Below are positions 23,569-31,837 of a stretch of 34,830 bases of DNA, one piece after another. Position 1 is the first letter of the stretch. Every line of letters begins with the position of its first letter. The DNA lies in contig OMXL01000037.1 of assembly GCA_900314985.1 (NCBI GenBank), positions 1-34,830 on the forward strand. The letters run 5' to 3'. The notes beneath the pieces are model-generated. The model searched no databases. It was not told the DNA's origin and saw only the letters and a list, made by a program, of their open reading frames with translations. The position numbers were made by a program, and so were the translations under genes. The stretch is from an uncultured Prevotellaceae bacterium. Lineage in GTDB: Bacteria > Bacteroidota > Bacteroidia > Bacteroidales > Bacteroidaceae.

Positions 23569-26500
23569 TTATTTTTTGATGAATTTACGTCCGTTCTTGA
23601 TATAGATGCCAGGAGCCAAAGCGCCCTGCACGGCCTGACCGTTCAGATTGTATATCTGTTGCGAGTCGTGACGGGTATCCATGGGAATATCGGCGATGCC
23701 CGTCTGTGTGCCAGGCTGCTCTATCTCCGTAGCATAACTGCTATATACGTTGCTCTTGGCAATGGTCGGGATATTCATGGTGAATACCTGCTTGCTGCCG
23801 TCAGGATAGCGACCTACGGTCTCGTCGCCACTCATCATGGTGTACGTAAGACGGTCGCTCCAACTCTTGTCAGCAGCCGTCAGCAGCACGTCGCCACCGT
23901 CAGCATCCAATTTAAAGGTCGCATGCAACTGCGACAGTGGGTCCAGTTTGTCACACCATATAATAAGGTACCCGTGCGCAGGAATGATGGTATTGGTCTG
24001 TGTCTCCGACTTGCTGATTTGATACTTGGTGGGCTTTGTCAGGTTGTCGCTCAGATACATACCCTCTACATCGATGGGCTGGTCAGTCGTGTTATACAGC
24101 TCTACCCAGTCGTTACGCTTGAACAGATCGTTGACATAGATTTCGTTGGCAGCACTCACCTCGTTGATGCGTACGGGAGTGAGTCCCTCGTTAGCGCGTT
24201 CCTGGGCCGATAGTGGCGTAAACATCGCTGTCAGACTGATTGTGTTGTCTGTTACATCGATAACGGCATCTGTCACCACGTCCTCGTCGCCTGTGCTGGC
24301 ACCTACTGTGGTCAGCAGTTCTCCTGCCCAGAATAGGTCGCCAGAGGTGTAGCTGGTGTTGTGAACCTCCACGGCAATGACGTTGCTGCCATTCTTGAAC
24401 AGTGACGGATCCAGGTCGAGGGTACCTGTGAAGGGCGTGTCTGCGGCATAGGTTGAAGAGAAGGTGTTGTAGCTAATAGTGCCTTGAGGCATATTGAAAC
24501 GTGCTGCCTCCTGACCGTTCACCCAGATGACACAACCGTCGTCCACCTGATAGTTCAGCTGAAAGTGGTCTGTAGTCGTAGGATTGCCGTTGAGCGTGAA
24601 GGTCTTACGGAAATAGGTCGTGGGATTCTTGTGTTGATCGTCTGAACCGTAGCTGACGGTAGTTGTTACCCCACTCATCTTATAGCCAAGAGGGGCGGCT
24701 CCTGATTTCCAAGAGTTGTCGTTATAACTCGTCGACTGCCAGTTAGAGGCTGCCTGACCGTTGTCGAAGTATTTCCATGTGGTGTTCGTGGGGAATACCT
24801 GGATGAGCGTGCCAGAAGACTTCCTCCAGCCAGCAAAGGTGTAGCCGGCAGGGGCTTTGGCTTCCAACTGTACGGGGGCGAACAATTTACCGTTGAACGA
24901 GGCGTAGGGCACTTTGATACCGTTGATGCTGATGGTAGCACCGTCCACATCGGCAGCAAACTGTACGCTGTGTTTCTTGACACCGCTAAGCTGCATAGGT
25001 GAATACTGCTGTAGCTGACTAGTCATTTCATCCATGCGGGTGGCAAGTTTCTGTTTAATCTTATTGGCGGTGTTGTCTGGCGACATATTGTCTAATTGTG
25101 ACATAGGACGCATCGCGTCAGCCAACTCATTGATAATAGCTGTGGCGCGACTCTTCTCGAAGATGCTACCGCCCATGATGCAGAAAGTGTCGATAAACTT
25201 CTTGCGATACTCATTGTGCTTAAGCAGGTTCTTGAACAGTTTGACCATCTTGACGTAGCTGTAGTCGTTGAGCGACGAAATGGTGTGGTTCCATGCATTA
25301 AAAGAATAGTCGAGGTCGAAGCATACAAAACGGAAACGCCCGTCAGCCTGACTGCGGTAGCCCTTGACGTTGTTGTTGGGCCAGTCGTCATTGCCAAGAT
25401 ACAATTCAGCAGCCATATAGTTGGTAAACTCGTCAATATCCAGTAGCGTCTTCACTTCCTCATAGACACCAGACTGATTGATGTTCTCGCTCAGCTGCAC
25501 GAGGTGGTTATATACCTCATCGGTGCCGTTGGTGAAGGTGTCGTTCTCAAACATGTCAATCTCCTCGTCATCATAACCGAAATTGGCATAGACGAACTTG
25601 TCGTTGTTGGGCTCGCGCAGGTTCAGAATACCCTTGAAGCGACCATTGATATACTCTGCCACCTGGACGAAACTTTGCACGTCCATGTCTATACCCGAGC
25701 GTTGGATGATTGTGGCAAGTGCAGGGTCCGTAAAGCGCGAACCCGACCAGACATCGTTGCCGCCGTTGCGTACGAGTAGCGTCTTGCTGCGAATGAAGGG
25801 TTTCTGGGGGAAGAAGGCATAGTCGAAGCGGTTTTGCCCATCAAACACCTTGTTGGATTTGAGCTTCATGGAACGGGGATCGGCTGTTCGTGTCCAACCG
25901 CCTGATACGGCAATGTTGACATCCTGATTGAAGAGCATGCCCTCCGTAGGACTGATGTAACTGAAGTTGACAGGACGGTCCCATGGCTGGTTCCAGTTGA
26001 CAGGGTCGTCACTACCGTTGCCAGTGATTCCATTGGTACCCCTTACGTCAATGCCCCATGTGTTGTCTGTGAAGTAACGCTCGTCGCCAACTACTGAGAT
26101 GATGGGAATCGTATAGTTGTGAGTCGTCTTGATAAAGCTACGCGTAACAGGAACACTGGGCAGGTAGCCGTCTTTGAAGAGACGGAATACATAGTTAGTC
26201 GTCTGCGACACGGTGAAGTTTCCTGTTGTGCTCTTCTTGCAACTTCCTGTAGCGACCGTTGACGTAGGCACGCTACAGTCGGTGGTGTACATCAGAGTGG
26301 TACCTTCTGGTATGTCAACGTGGAAGCTGATAGAACTGTTAATCAGCTGGCTGCCAGTGCTTACTACTGGGGCGTCAAGTCTCTCGGAGGCAAAGACTGC
26401 TGTCGCATTCGTCGCGCCAGGAGTGGCATTCGCAGTCCAGTTCCATCCCTCTTGGCCGTCAGTGGTACGAGCCCATGCCGTACGGCTATACGCCTGAGGA

Positions 26501-26883
26501 TAGGTTACGCTGGTAATGAGTTGCCCGCTTTTATTGCTTAGATAGATGGTGCCGCCATCGCAGTCAAGCTTAAAGGGGGCCTGGTCGCTTTTGATATCAT
26601 CAGACCCCAGCCAGACGACCTTGAATCCCTTGGCAGGAACACTCCCCATGTTGCTGGGCATCTTCCAGCGAGTCAGATTGCCGCCATCATCGCTGAGGTA
26701 CATACCCGCCAGGTTGATGGCTGTTGTATTGGGGTTGTATAGCTCTATCCAACTGTCGAAGTTGGTGGCAGGACTCATCACGACACCGGCATTCGATGCC
26801 ATCACCTCGTTGATGACGAGGTCGTCGGCATGCGCCGTAGCGAGTGTTGACGCTGCCAATAGGGTAAACAGTATTCGTTTCAT
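23569..26883 (-). CDS. CotH-kinase surface protein with two lamin-tail domains and a C-terminal sorting-like tail
   Basis: An 1104-residue exported protein. After a signal peptide comes a lamin-tail domain (LVINEVMASNAGVV, SWIELYNPN, about 20-130), a short chitobiase-like/Fn3-type domain with MYTTDCSVPTS, a CotH kinase domain (about 330-600: MKLKSNKVFDGQNRFDYAFF, LYLGNDDWPNNNVKGYRS, FVCFDLDYSF), a repeat-like domain YTFAGWRKSSG, a galactose-binding-like region with VDDGCVIWVNGQEAARFN, a second lamin-tail domain (VRINEVSAANEIY, DWVELYNTTDQP) and a tail ending QIYNLNGQAVQGALAPGIYI. That tail resembles Bacteroidales T9SS sorting domains. CotH kinases phosphorylate secreted proteins in Bacillus; here the substrate is unknown. 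Gap to the flippase gene 12 bases. Confidence 0.85.
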   Translation of the reverse strand: MKRILFTLLAASTLATAHADDLVINEVMASNAGVVMSPATNFDSWIELYNPNTTAINLAGMYLSDDGGNLTRWKMPSNMGSVPAKGFKVVWLGSDDIKSDQAPFKLDCDGGTIYLSNKSGQLITSVTYPQAYSRTAWARTTDGQEGWNWTANATPGATNATAVFASERLDAPVVSTGSQLINSSISFHVDIPEGTTLMYTTDCSVPTSTVATGSCKKSTTGNFTVSQTTNYVFRLFKDGYLPSVPVTRSFIKTTHNYTIPIISVVGDERYFTDNTWGIDVRGTNGITGNGSDDPVNWNQPWDRPVNFSYISPTEGMLFNQDVNIAVSGGWTRTADPRSMKLKSNKVFDGQNRFDYAFFPQKPFIRSKTLLVRNGGNDVWSGSRFTDPALATIIQRSGIDMDVQSFVQVAEYINGRFKGILNLREPNNDKFVYANFGYDDEEIDMFENDTFTNGTDEVYNHLVQLSENINQSGVYEEVKTLLDIDEFTNYMAAELYLGNDDWPNNNVKGYRSQADGRFRFVCFDLDYSFNAWNHTISSLNDYSYVKMVKLFKNLLKHNEYRKKFIDTFCIMGGSIFEKSRATAIINELADAMRPMSQLDNMSPDNTANKIKQKLATRMDEMTSQLQQYSPMQLSGVKKHSVQFAADVDGATISINGIKVPYASFNGKLFAPVQLEAKAPAGYTFAGWRKSSGTLIQVFPTNTTWKYFDNGQAASNWQSTSYNDNSWKSGAAPLGYKMSGVTTTVSYGSDDQHKNPTTYFRKTFTLNGNPTTTDHFQLNYQVDDGCVIWVNGQEAARFNMPQGTISYNTFSSTYAADTPFTGTLDLDPSLFKNGSNVIAVEVHNTSYTSGDLFWAGELLTTVGASTGDEDVVTDAVIDVTDNTISLTAMFTPLSAQERANEGLTPVRINEVSAANEIYVNDLFKRNDWVELYNTTDQPIDVEGMYLSDNLTKPTKYQISKSETQTNTIIPAHGYLIIWCDKLDPLSQLHATFKLDADGGDVLLTAADKSWSDRLTYTMMSGDETVGRYPDGSKQVFTMNIPTIAKSNVYSSYATEIEQPGTQTGIADIPMDTRHDSQQIYNLNGQAVQGALAPGIYIKNGRKFIKK

Positions 26884-26895
26884 GAGTTAGTGGTT

Positions 26896-28344
26896 TTACG
26901 ATTTCTTGAAATACTTCCCAATAACAGGAAGGTGGCTCAATGGCAGGTCTTTATAGATGATGTAGGCCACAAAGAGTACGATAAACAGGGTGTTGAAGGC
27001 CAGTGCGCCAACCATTGGCCACTCGCTGCTTAGCTGCATCAGGCAGAAGCACGCCACAGTAATCAGCACATAGAGGAACATATCCTTGACAGGATAGGGG
27101 ATGGGGTTCTTCTGCTGTCCAACAATATAGCTCAGCACCATTGCAGTGCCATAGCCTGCCACACCACCCCACGCACAAGCCCAGTAGCCGTACTTGGGGA
27201 TGAAAATGATGTTGACGGCAAAGAGTACCAGACAGCCTGCCAGCGAGAACCATGCACCATAGATGGTCTTGTCGATGAGTTTGTACCAGAACGACAGGTT
27301 GAAGTAGATACCCATCATGATTTCTGCTGCCATGACGATAGGCACCACGCCCAGTCCTTCGCGGTAGTTGGCACCAAGTATGTATTGTAGCAGCGGCATC
27401 CATCCCACCACGCAGAGGTATGCCAGCAGTGTGAAGATAAGGAAGTACTTCATGGCTGCTGCATAGTACTCCGTCTTGTCGGCATCCTTCGACTTGGCGA
27501 AGACAATGGGTTCGTAGGCATAGCGGAAGGCCATGGTAATCATGGCCATAATCATGGCAATCTTCACACATGAACCATAGTCGCCCAACAGTATGTTGGC
27601 CTGCTCCCCGTCGGGGTATACCAACGGAAAGAGAATCTTGTCTGCCACCTGATTCAGAATACCAGCGATACCCAATATCAGGATTGGCCATGAGTAGCTG
27701 AACATCTGGCGCAGCAATTGCCCATCAAACTTCCACTGTATTTTAAACAAATCGGGAATGAAGAACAGCGTGATGAATGCGGTACACAGCAGGTTGATAA
27801 AGAAGACGTAGAATACCGATGTCTTGCCGAGGACGACAAAATACAGCACATTCAGTCCGATGTTAAAGACGATGAACAGCATCTTCAGTGAGGCAAAGCG
27901 CACGGCACGCTTCTGGAAACGCAGGAAGCTGAACGGGATGGCTTGCAGGGCATCAAGGGCTACCACCACGCCCATCATTAGCAGATAGTCGGGGTGCTCC
28001 GCATAGCCGAGGGCGTCGCTGATGGGACCGATAAGTCCAAAGAGCAGCAGCAGGAACACGGCAGTCAACGAACCCACCACGGCCATTGCCGTTGTAAACA
28101 CGGTGTCGGGCTTGTTCTTCTCGTCGTTGGCAAAGCGGAACAGGGAAGTCTCCATGCCAAAGGTCAGAATGACCAGTATCAGCGCCACATAGGCATAGAC
28201 GTTGGTGCTGATGCCGTAGTCGCCCGTCTCGTGCGGCATGTAATAAGTATAAAGCGGTACCAGCAGGTAGTTGAGGAATCTGCCAACGATGCTTGATAAT
28301 CCGTAGATGGCCGTATCCTTGGCCAGTGATTTCATGTTTGCCAT
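26896..28344 (-). CDS. Polysaccharide/lipid-linked oligosaccharide flippase (Wzx/MATE-like, MOP superfamily)
   Basis: A 482-residue membrane protein with about 14 predicted helices. The N-terminus (LAKDTAIYGLSSIVGRFLNY, LLVPLYTYYMPHETGDYGIS) is the classic start of Wzx/RfbX-type flippases, which move undecaprenyl-linked sugars across the inner membrane. It ends in a basic tail (VIGKYFKKS). It lies 22 bases after the hydrolase stop and 12 bases before the CotH gene, so all are probably cotranscribed. No glycosyltransferase genes are beside it, which is unusual for a Wzx. Start ATG 28344; ATG at 28335 (MKSLAKD) is possible. Confidence 0.88.
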   Translation of the reverse strand: MANMKSLAKDTAIYGLSSIVGRFLNYLLVPLYTYYMPHETGDYGISTNVYAYVALILVILTFGMETSLFRFANDEKNKPDTVFTTAMAVVGSLTAVFLLLLFGLIGPISDALGYAEHPDYLLMMGVVVALDALQAIPFSFLRFQKRAVRFASLKMLFIVFNIGLNVLYFVVLGKTSVFYVFFINLLCTAFITLFFIPDLFKIQWKFDGQLLRQMFSYSWPILILGIAGILNQVADKILFPLVYPDGEQANILLGDYGSCVKIAMIMAMITMAFRYAYEPIVFAKSKDADKTEYYAAAMKYFLIFTLLAYLCVVGWMPLLQYILGANYREGLGVVPIVMAAEIMMGIYFNLSFWYKLIDKTIYGAWFSLAGCLVLFAVNIIFIPKYGYWACAWGGVAGYGTAMVLSYIVGQQKNPIPYPVKDMFLYVLITVACFCLMQLSSEWPMVGALAFNTLFIVLFVAYIIYKDLPLSHLPVIGKYFKKS

Positions 28345-28366
28345 AGTTGCCCAAATCGTTTATTCG

Positions 28367-29185
28367 TCAGAAGCTGCGTAGCCATGCCTTCAGCTCCAGC
28401 ATCATCTCCAGATGGTATTCAAATGACTGGCGAATGCCGAAGCCGTGACCACCCGTGGGGTAGATATACATGCTGGCTGGTACCTTGTTGGCATACAGCT
28501 CCTCATAGTAGTTGACACTGTTGATGGGTAATACGACGCGGTCGTCATGAGCCAGGACGATAAAGGCACGCGGCGTGTGGTGGCCTATGTGCTGCTCGTT
28601 GCAGTATTCGCTCACCAGCTTGCGCTTGGGCTTCTTGCCCAACAGGTTCTCGCGCGAACCCTGATGGGTCACTCCCTGCTCCATCGAGATGACGGGGTAG
28701 AACAGTATCTGGAAGTTGGGTAGGGCATCGCCTGTAGCGTGGGTCGCAACCGTTGAGGCCAGATGGCCCCCTGCCGAGAATCCCATAATACCTACATCCT
28801 TCGTGTTGATATGCCACTGCTTGGCATGACGACGTACCAGTTTGATGGCCTCTTCGGCATCCTCGGCAGGCACCTGCCAGACACCGTGGGGCATGCGGTA
28901 CTTTACTACGATGAGGGCAATACCTTGACCATTGAAGAATGGTGCCCACTCATGACCTTCGTGGTCCATGGCCAGATGACTGTAGCCTCCACCAGGACAG
29001 CATACCACGGCACGACCTGTTGCCACCTTCTCGTTAGGCAGATACACCCATATCTTGGCCATATCCTTGGGGTCGCCATTACTTGTCTTAGGTCCTTCGG
29101 GCCAAAGATTCATCTCTATTGGTTTCTGTGCCGATGCAGCTATTGCCACTAACATCAGGGCTGCAAATAATAATCTTTTCATCAT
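28367..29185 (-). CDS. Secreted alpha/beta hydrolase (esterase, xylan/acetyl-esterase-like)
   Basis: An exported alpha/beta hydrolase of about 272 residues. Signal peptide MMKRLLFAALMLVAIAASAQ; nucleophile elbow GFSAGG with Ser about two-fifths in; oxyanion region CCPGGGYSHLAMDHEGHEW; the acid in AHDDRVV and the catalytic His in GGHGFG near the C-terminus. The pattern fits the BD-FAE/acetylxylan-esterase-like group that removes acyl groups from plant or host glycans; the substrate cannot be read from sequence. The open frame reaches 29206, but the TTG there is part of the promoter -7 box, so ATG 29185, 29182 or 29194 is used. It is the first gene of a four-gene run. Confidence 0.85.
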   Translation of the reverse strand: MMKRLLFAALMLVAIAASAQKPIEMNLWPEGPKTSNGDPKDMAKIWVYLPNEKVATGRAVVCCPGGGYSHLAMDHEGHEWAPFFNGQGIALIVVKYRMPHGVWQVPAEDAEEAIKLVRRHAKQWHINTKDVGIMGFSAGGHLASTVATHATGDALPNFQILFYPVISMEQGVTHQGSRENLLGKKPKRKLVSEYCNEQHIGHHTPRAFIVLAHDDRVVLPINSVNYYEELYANKVPASMYIYPTGGHGFGIRQSFEYHLEMMLELKAWLRSF

Positions 29186-29203
29186 TTCTTGCATTTTAGG
29201 CGA

Positions 29204-29211
29204 CAAAGTTA
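29204..29211 (-). promoter_or_regulatory. -7 box for the hydrolase-flippase-CotH-DPP7 operon
   Basis: The minus strand reads TAACTTTG followed by TCGCC. The predicted start at about 29197 leaves a very short leader before the first candidate ATG at 29194, and about 12 bases before ATG 29185. It is the only clear promoter-like box ahead of the four genes. Confidence 0.55.
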
Positions 29212-29278
29212 CAAATATTGTTTTTATTATCCAACTTTTTCTCCATCTGTTTTATTTAATAATAGGTATATACAACAA

Positions 29279-29304
29279 AAAAGTCGAGATTTCTCTCGAC
29301 TTTT
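29279..29304 (-). terminator. Terminator after tRNA 3' end copy 1
   Basis: AAAAGTCGAGA pairs with TCTCGACTTTT around TTTC, and on the minus strand is followed by T-rich sequence. It sits immediately after the first tRNA 3' end, so it is a tRNA-type terminator on the minus strand, and also a barrier toward the hydrolase gene. Confidence 0.85.
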
Positions 29305-29323
29305 GCGCTTCAGGATGGGCTTG
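29304..29323 (-). repeat. tRNA 3' end, copy 1 (20-bp direct repeat)
   Basis: TGCGCTTCAGGATGGGCTTG is identical to 29425-29444. On the minus strand it reads as the end of a T arm and acceptor (CAAGCCCATCCTGAAGCGCA), matching the 3' end of the tRNA-Lys type common in Bacteroidales as I remember it. The sequence upstream of it on the minus strand is not a tRNA, so this is a vestigial end. Confidence 0.75.
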
Positions 29324-29327
29324 TCAT

Positions 29328-29374
29328 CGACGAAGTCGCTTTGACCTTGGTCAAAGAACCACGACCCGGGTCGT
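29328..29374. repeat. Three palindromes between the two tRNA 3' ends
   Basis: CGACGAAGTCG (29328-29338), CTTTGACCTTGGTCAAAG (29339-29356) and ACGACCCGGGTCGT (29361-29374) follow one another almost without gaps. They lie in the 74-base segment where a tRNA body would be expected for copy 1. No coding sequence or tRNA is seen across 29207-29631 apart from the repeats and terminators listed here. Confidence 0.8.
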
Positions 29375-29397
29375 TAGTGGCCCACCTAAAAACAAAA

Positions 29398-29423
29398 AAT
29401 CCTCAACCTTTCGATTGAGGATT
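29398..29423 (-). terminator. Terminator after tRNA 3' end copy 2
   Basis: AATCCTCAA pairs with TTGAGGATT around an 8-base loop. On the minus strand it is followed by a run of Ts. It sits directly next to the second tRNA 3' end. Confidence 0.85.
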
Positions 29424-29424
29424 A

Positions 29425-29444
29425 TGCGCTTCAGGATGGGCTTG
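29425..29444 (-). repeat. tRNA 3' end, copy 2 (probable attachment site)
   Basis: This 20-mer is identical to 29304-29323; here the T-loop homology continues three more bases (to AAC at 29447) before diverging. On the minus strand it reads GGTTCAAGCCCATCC then TGAAGCGCA, a tRNA T loop and acceptor strand with no tRNA body upstream. It is 185 bases from the recombinase gene and is the best candidate for the left attachment site. Confidence 0.75.
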
Positions 29445-29559
29445 AACCTGAATATATGAAACTAACAGAAATTATTAGAAATTATAAGAAACTAAATACC
29501 AATAAGTTACATAAAAGGATTGAAAGGTAACAGGATGTATAAAATTCGTTAAACAACAA

Positions 29560-29614
29560 AAATTGGGTGCAAATTGGGTGCAACTTTCGAAGAATTATTG
29601 TACCTTTGCACCCA
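29560..29614. repeat. 11-bp repeats in front of the second recombinase
   Basis: AAATTGGGTGC occurs twice in direct tandem (29560-29570, 29571-29581), and its core TGGGTGCAA appears once more inverted as TTGCACCCA at 29606-29614, overlapping the recombinase promoter. The arrangement resembles the three 11-bp repeats beside the first recombinase and suggests recombinase binding or self-repression. Confidence 0.7.
29601..29608 (+). promoter_or_regulatory. -7 box for the second recombinase gene
   Basis: TACCTTTG followed by CACCC, 24 bases before the ATG. It overlaps the inverted copy of the 11-bp repeat. A clear -33 TTTG is lacking. Confidence 0.55.
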
Positions 29615-29631
29615 GTTAAACGAATAATTAT

Positions 29632-31119
29632 ATGGCACAGTTTTTTCTAAGATCAAAACGAGAAGAGGGCGAAGCACCCCTTTACACTAAGATAAGACGC
29701 AACGGTATGCAGATGTATGTCTGCACGGGCATCAAAGTTGACATCAGGGAATGGAACAAGGCACAACGTAGTTTTTCAGCCATGCAGCGTTATGAGCAGA
29801 CGGAGGAAGGTGCTAAGGTTCATGACCTTCAGATGCGAGTGATGAAAGCAGTTGATACGCTTTATGCCGAAGGGAAGATAAACACCAAAGAAGATAAGGC
29901 TATTATCGAAGAAGCCATGAACAATATCGTTACTGGTGGCACTGAGGAAATCCAGCAGGTTAAAAAGATTGCAGAAGCAAAGTCGAGGAAGTATGTCGTA
30001 CAGTTCTATGAATACTTCTTTGCAGGCATATCCGATGGTTCCATCAGTCATGGTAGCAATTCTGAGTATTCTGCCGGATCCGTCCAAGTATGGAAAACAT
30101 TTGGAAGGTATCTTCATGAATACTGTGGCGGGAATGTAACCTTTGATGATATTGACAAGCCATTTGCCGACGGGTTTACGCAGTTCCTTCAGAAGAAGGA
30201 TTTTATGCCGAACACAATCAACAAGAATGTTACTTGCTTCCGAAAGCTCTGTAACCTTGCTGCTATGGAGGGCTACAACAAGAATGCTGTTTCCCTTAAG
30301 GTGTGGAAGGATAGAACGGTGAAGGAAGATGAGAAACGAGCCGAGATATATCTGACCGAAGAGGAAATAGATGCTCTTTATAATCTGGAACTGACAGGTG
30401 AAAATGAGATAGTCCGCGATATTTTTGTTCTTGGTTACTTTAGTTGCCAGCGTTATAGCGACTACTGTAGGCTTCGTGAAGAAAATTTCGTAACCTACGA
30501 CAAAGGACTTGGACAAATTACATTGATTCAGAAAAAGACAGGAAGAACTGTCAATGTACCCATAGTCGATGATCGGGTATATGAACTATGCGACAAGTAC
30601 AACTACGACTTCCCAGAAATATCGGAGCAGAAAATGAATCTGAAGATTAAGGCAGTGGCTGCCATCTTAGCAGAAAGTACTCCGTCGTTCCAAGAGAAAT
30701 ATGTCACAGTGTTGACTGCTGTTGAGAAACGATCGGAAAAGACATACACAAAGTTGTTGAAGAAAAAGAAATCGGGCTCCAAGTTTACTGAGAATGAACG
30801 CAAATGGTTTGGCAAATTAAGCAAGCTCGCAGAGAAGCGCAACGGCGCACCATTATTTGAACGGAATAAGCATGGCGAGATTATTCGTCCTAAGTATGAA
30901 CTTATTACTTCTCACACAGCACGAAGAAGTGGAGCCACCAACTTATATAAATTAGATGTGCTCTCTGATCAGGAAATCCGTAGTATAACAGGACATCAAT
31001 CTCAAAAGGTTTTTGAGAACTATATCCGTATTGGAATCTCAGAACAGGCCCAGAGAGTTGGTGACAAAATTCTCGCCGCCAAGGGAGCCAAGAAGAAAAA
31101 AGGTAATGCCAAGTGTTAA
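29632..31119 (+). CDS. Tyrosine recombinase (element integrase)
   Basis: A 495-residue site-specific recombinase. Residues 1-90 form an Arm-type DNA-binding domain (MAQFFLRSKREEGEAPLYTK), 100-220 a SAM-like core-binding domain. The catalytic domain has the full set: Arg in FSCQRYSDY, Lys in QKKTGRTV, HTARRSGATNL (HxxR), His in TGHQSQ and nucleophile Tyr in FENYIRI. It is longer than usual because of a charged insert of about 70 residues (NLKIKAVAAI to KWFGKLSKL) ahead of the HxxR box. It is adjacent to the tRNA-end repeats at 29304-29444, its likely target. Unlike the first recombinase, its active site is canonical. Confidence 0.92.
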   Translation: MAQFFLRSKREEGEAPLYTKIRRNGMQMYVCTGIKVDIREWNKAQRSFSAMQRYEQTEEGAKVHDLQMRVMKAVDTLYAEGKINTKEDKAIIEEAMNNIVTGGTEEIQQVKKIAEAKSRKYVVQFYEYFFAGISDGSISHGSNSEYSAGSVQVWKTFGRYLHEYCGGNVTFDDIDKPFADGFTQFLQKKDFMPNTINKNVTCFRKLCNLAAMEGYNKNAVSLKVWKDRTVKEDEKRAEIYLTEEEIDALYNLELTGENEIVRDIFVLGYFSCQRYSDYCRLREENFVTYDKGLGQITLIQKKTGRTVNVPIVDDRVYELCDKYNYDFPEISEQKMNLKIKAVAAILAESTPSFQEKYVTVLTAVEKRSEKTYTKLLKKKKSGSKFTENERKWFGKLSKLAEKRNGAPLFERNKHGEIIRPKYELITSHTARRSGATNLYKLDVLSDQEIRSITGHQSQKVFENYIRIGISEQAQRVGDKILAAKGAKKKKGNAKC

Positions 31120-31144
31120 ATTCTTCATTTCTTTCTGCAAAAAA

Positions 31145-31175
31145 TTGTCCGTATAAAATAAAAGCTGTACTTTTG
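31145..31175 (+). promoter_or_regulatory. Promoter of the AbiE-type operon
   Basis: TTG at 31145-31147 and TACTTTTG at 31168-31175 are 20 bases apart. The start site would be near 31182, immediately before the 23-bp repeat at 31185. Confidence 0.55.
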
Positions 31176-31184
31176 CAGCAAAAA

Positions 31185-31207
31185 GTGGGAAATATTGCAA
31201 AAATTTC
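31185..31207. repeat. 23-bp direct repeat, copy 1 (candidate AbiE operator)
   Basis: The repeat begins GTGGGAAATATTGC and ends AAAAATTTC; it is identical to 32870-32892. It has weak dyad symmetry (GAAAT and ATTTC at its inner ends). It lies between the predicted transcript start and the antitoxin ATG, a typical place for an autoregulatory operator. Confidence 0.8.
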
Positions 31208-31213
31208 AAAGGT

Positions 31214-31837
31214 ATGACAGAAGACAAACCACTCAGACAAATCATAGAAGAAATTCCTCCTGGAAATGTTCTTTTCAGGACAGACTTTCCGCAATATAAT
31301 GTGGAGTTTGTGGGAAATGTGCTGACTAGACTCGTAGAAGACAATGAAATTGTCAAGTTGGCTCAGGGCATCTACTATAGGCCTAAGCTGAGCAGGTTTG
31401 GAGCGGTTAAGCCATCTATAATTCAGATAGCAGAGAGTATTGCGAAACGCGACAATGCCGTGATTCTTCCTGTTGGAGAGACTGCACTTAATGAATTGGG
31501 ACTATCTACACAAGTCCCAATGACCTATACATTCCTTACTAACGGTAGTGGTAGAACTATCAATCTGGGTAATCAAACCATTGTATTCAAGCGTGGTGTT
31601 CCACGTAATTTTGCATATAAAACCACACTAATGGCTTATCTTGTTCAAGCTCTCAGAGCACTGGGTAAGGATAACGTTGGCGAAACAGAACTATCTCAAA
31701 TAAGAAAACTCATTCGAATGGAACCAGAACAAGACAAGCTTCGTCAGGATCTAATGATGGTTCCTATATGGATGCGAAAAATGATATCACCTATTATAAT
31801 TAAGAAAGGTAATGAAACAAACACTTTGGATAAATAA
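31214..31837 (+). CDS. AbiEi-like antitoxin (DUF6088 type)
   Basis: A 207-residue protein. The N-terminus is a winged-helix region (FPQYNVEFVGNVLTRLVEDN, then LAQGIYYRPKLSRFG), followed by the domain common to AbiEi/DUF6088 antitoxins (AVILPVGETALNELGLSTQV, TYTFLTNGSGRTINLGNQTI). In characterised AbiE systems this partner represses the operon and counters the nucleotidyltransferase toxin. The downstream toxin gene overlaps it by 26 bases, supporting a pair. The 23-bp repeat lies a few bases upstream. Confidence 0.85.
   Translation: MTEDKPLRQIIEEIPPGNVLFRTDFPQYNVEFVGNVLTRLVEDNEIVKLAQGIYYRPKLSRFGAVKPSIIQIAESIAKRDNAVILPVGETALNELGLSTQVPMTYTFLTNGSGRTINLGNQTIVFKRGVPRNFAYKTTLMAYLVQALRALGKDNVGETELSQIRKLIRMEPEQDKLRQDLMMVPIWMRKMISPIIIKKGNETNTLDK

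Noticed and set aside
23557-24213. 218-codon plus-strand frame opposite the CotH protein gene
   Set aside because: The opposite strand has a continuous, domain-rich 1104-codon gene; this is an antisense shadow.
29304-29397. tmRNA or complete tRNA-Lys
   Set aside because: The sequence upstream of the tRNA end cannot form D or anticodon arms, and no tag-peptide reading frame is evident.
29055-29459. 134-codon plus-strand frame over the tRNA-end region
   Set aside because: It overlaps the start of the hydrolase gene on the other strand, both terminators and both tRNA ends; no protein family and no promoter.
29776-30516. 246-codon minus-strand frame opposite the second recombinase
   Set aside because: The recombinase has all catalytic motifs in the plus frame; the minus frame has no recognisable domain.
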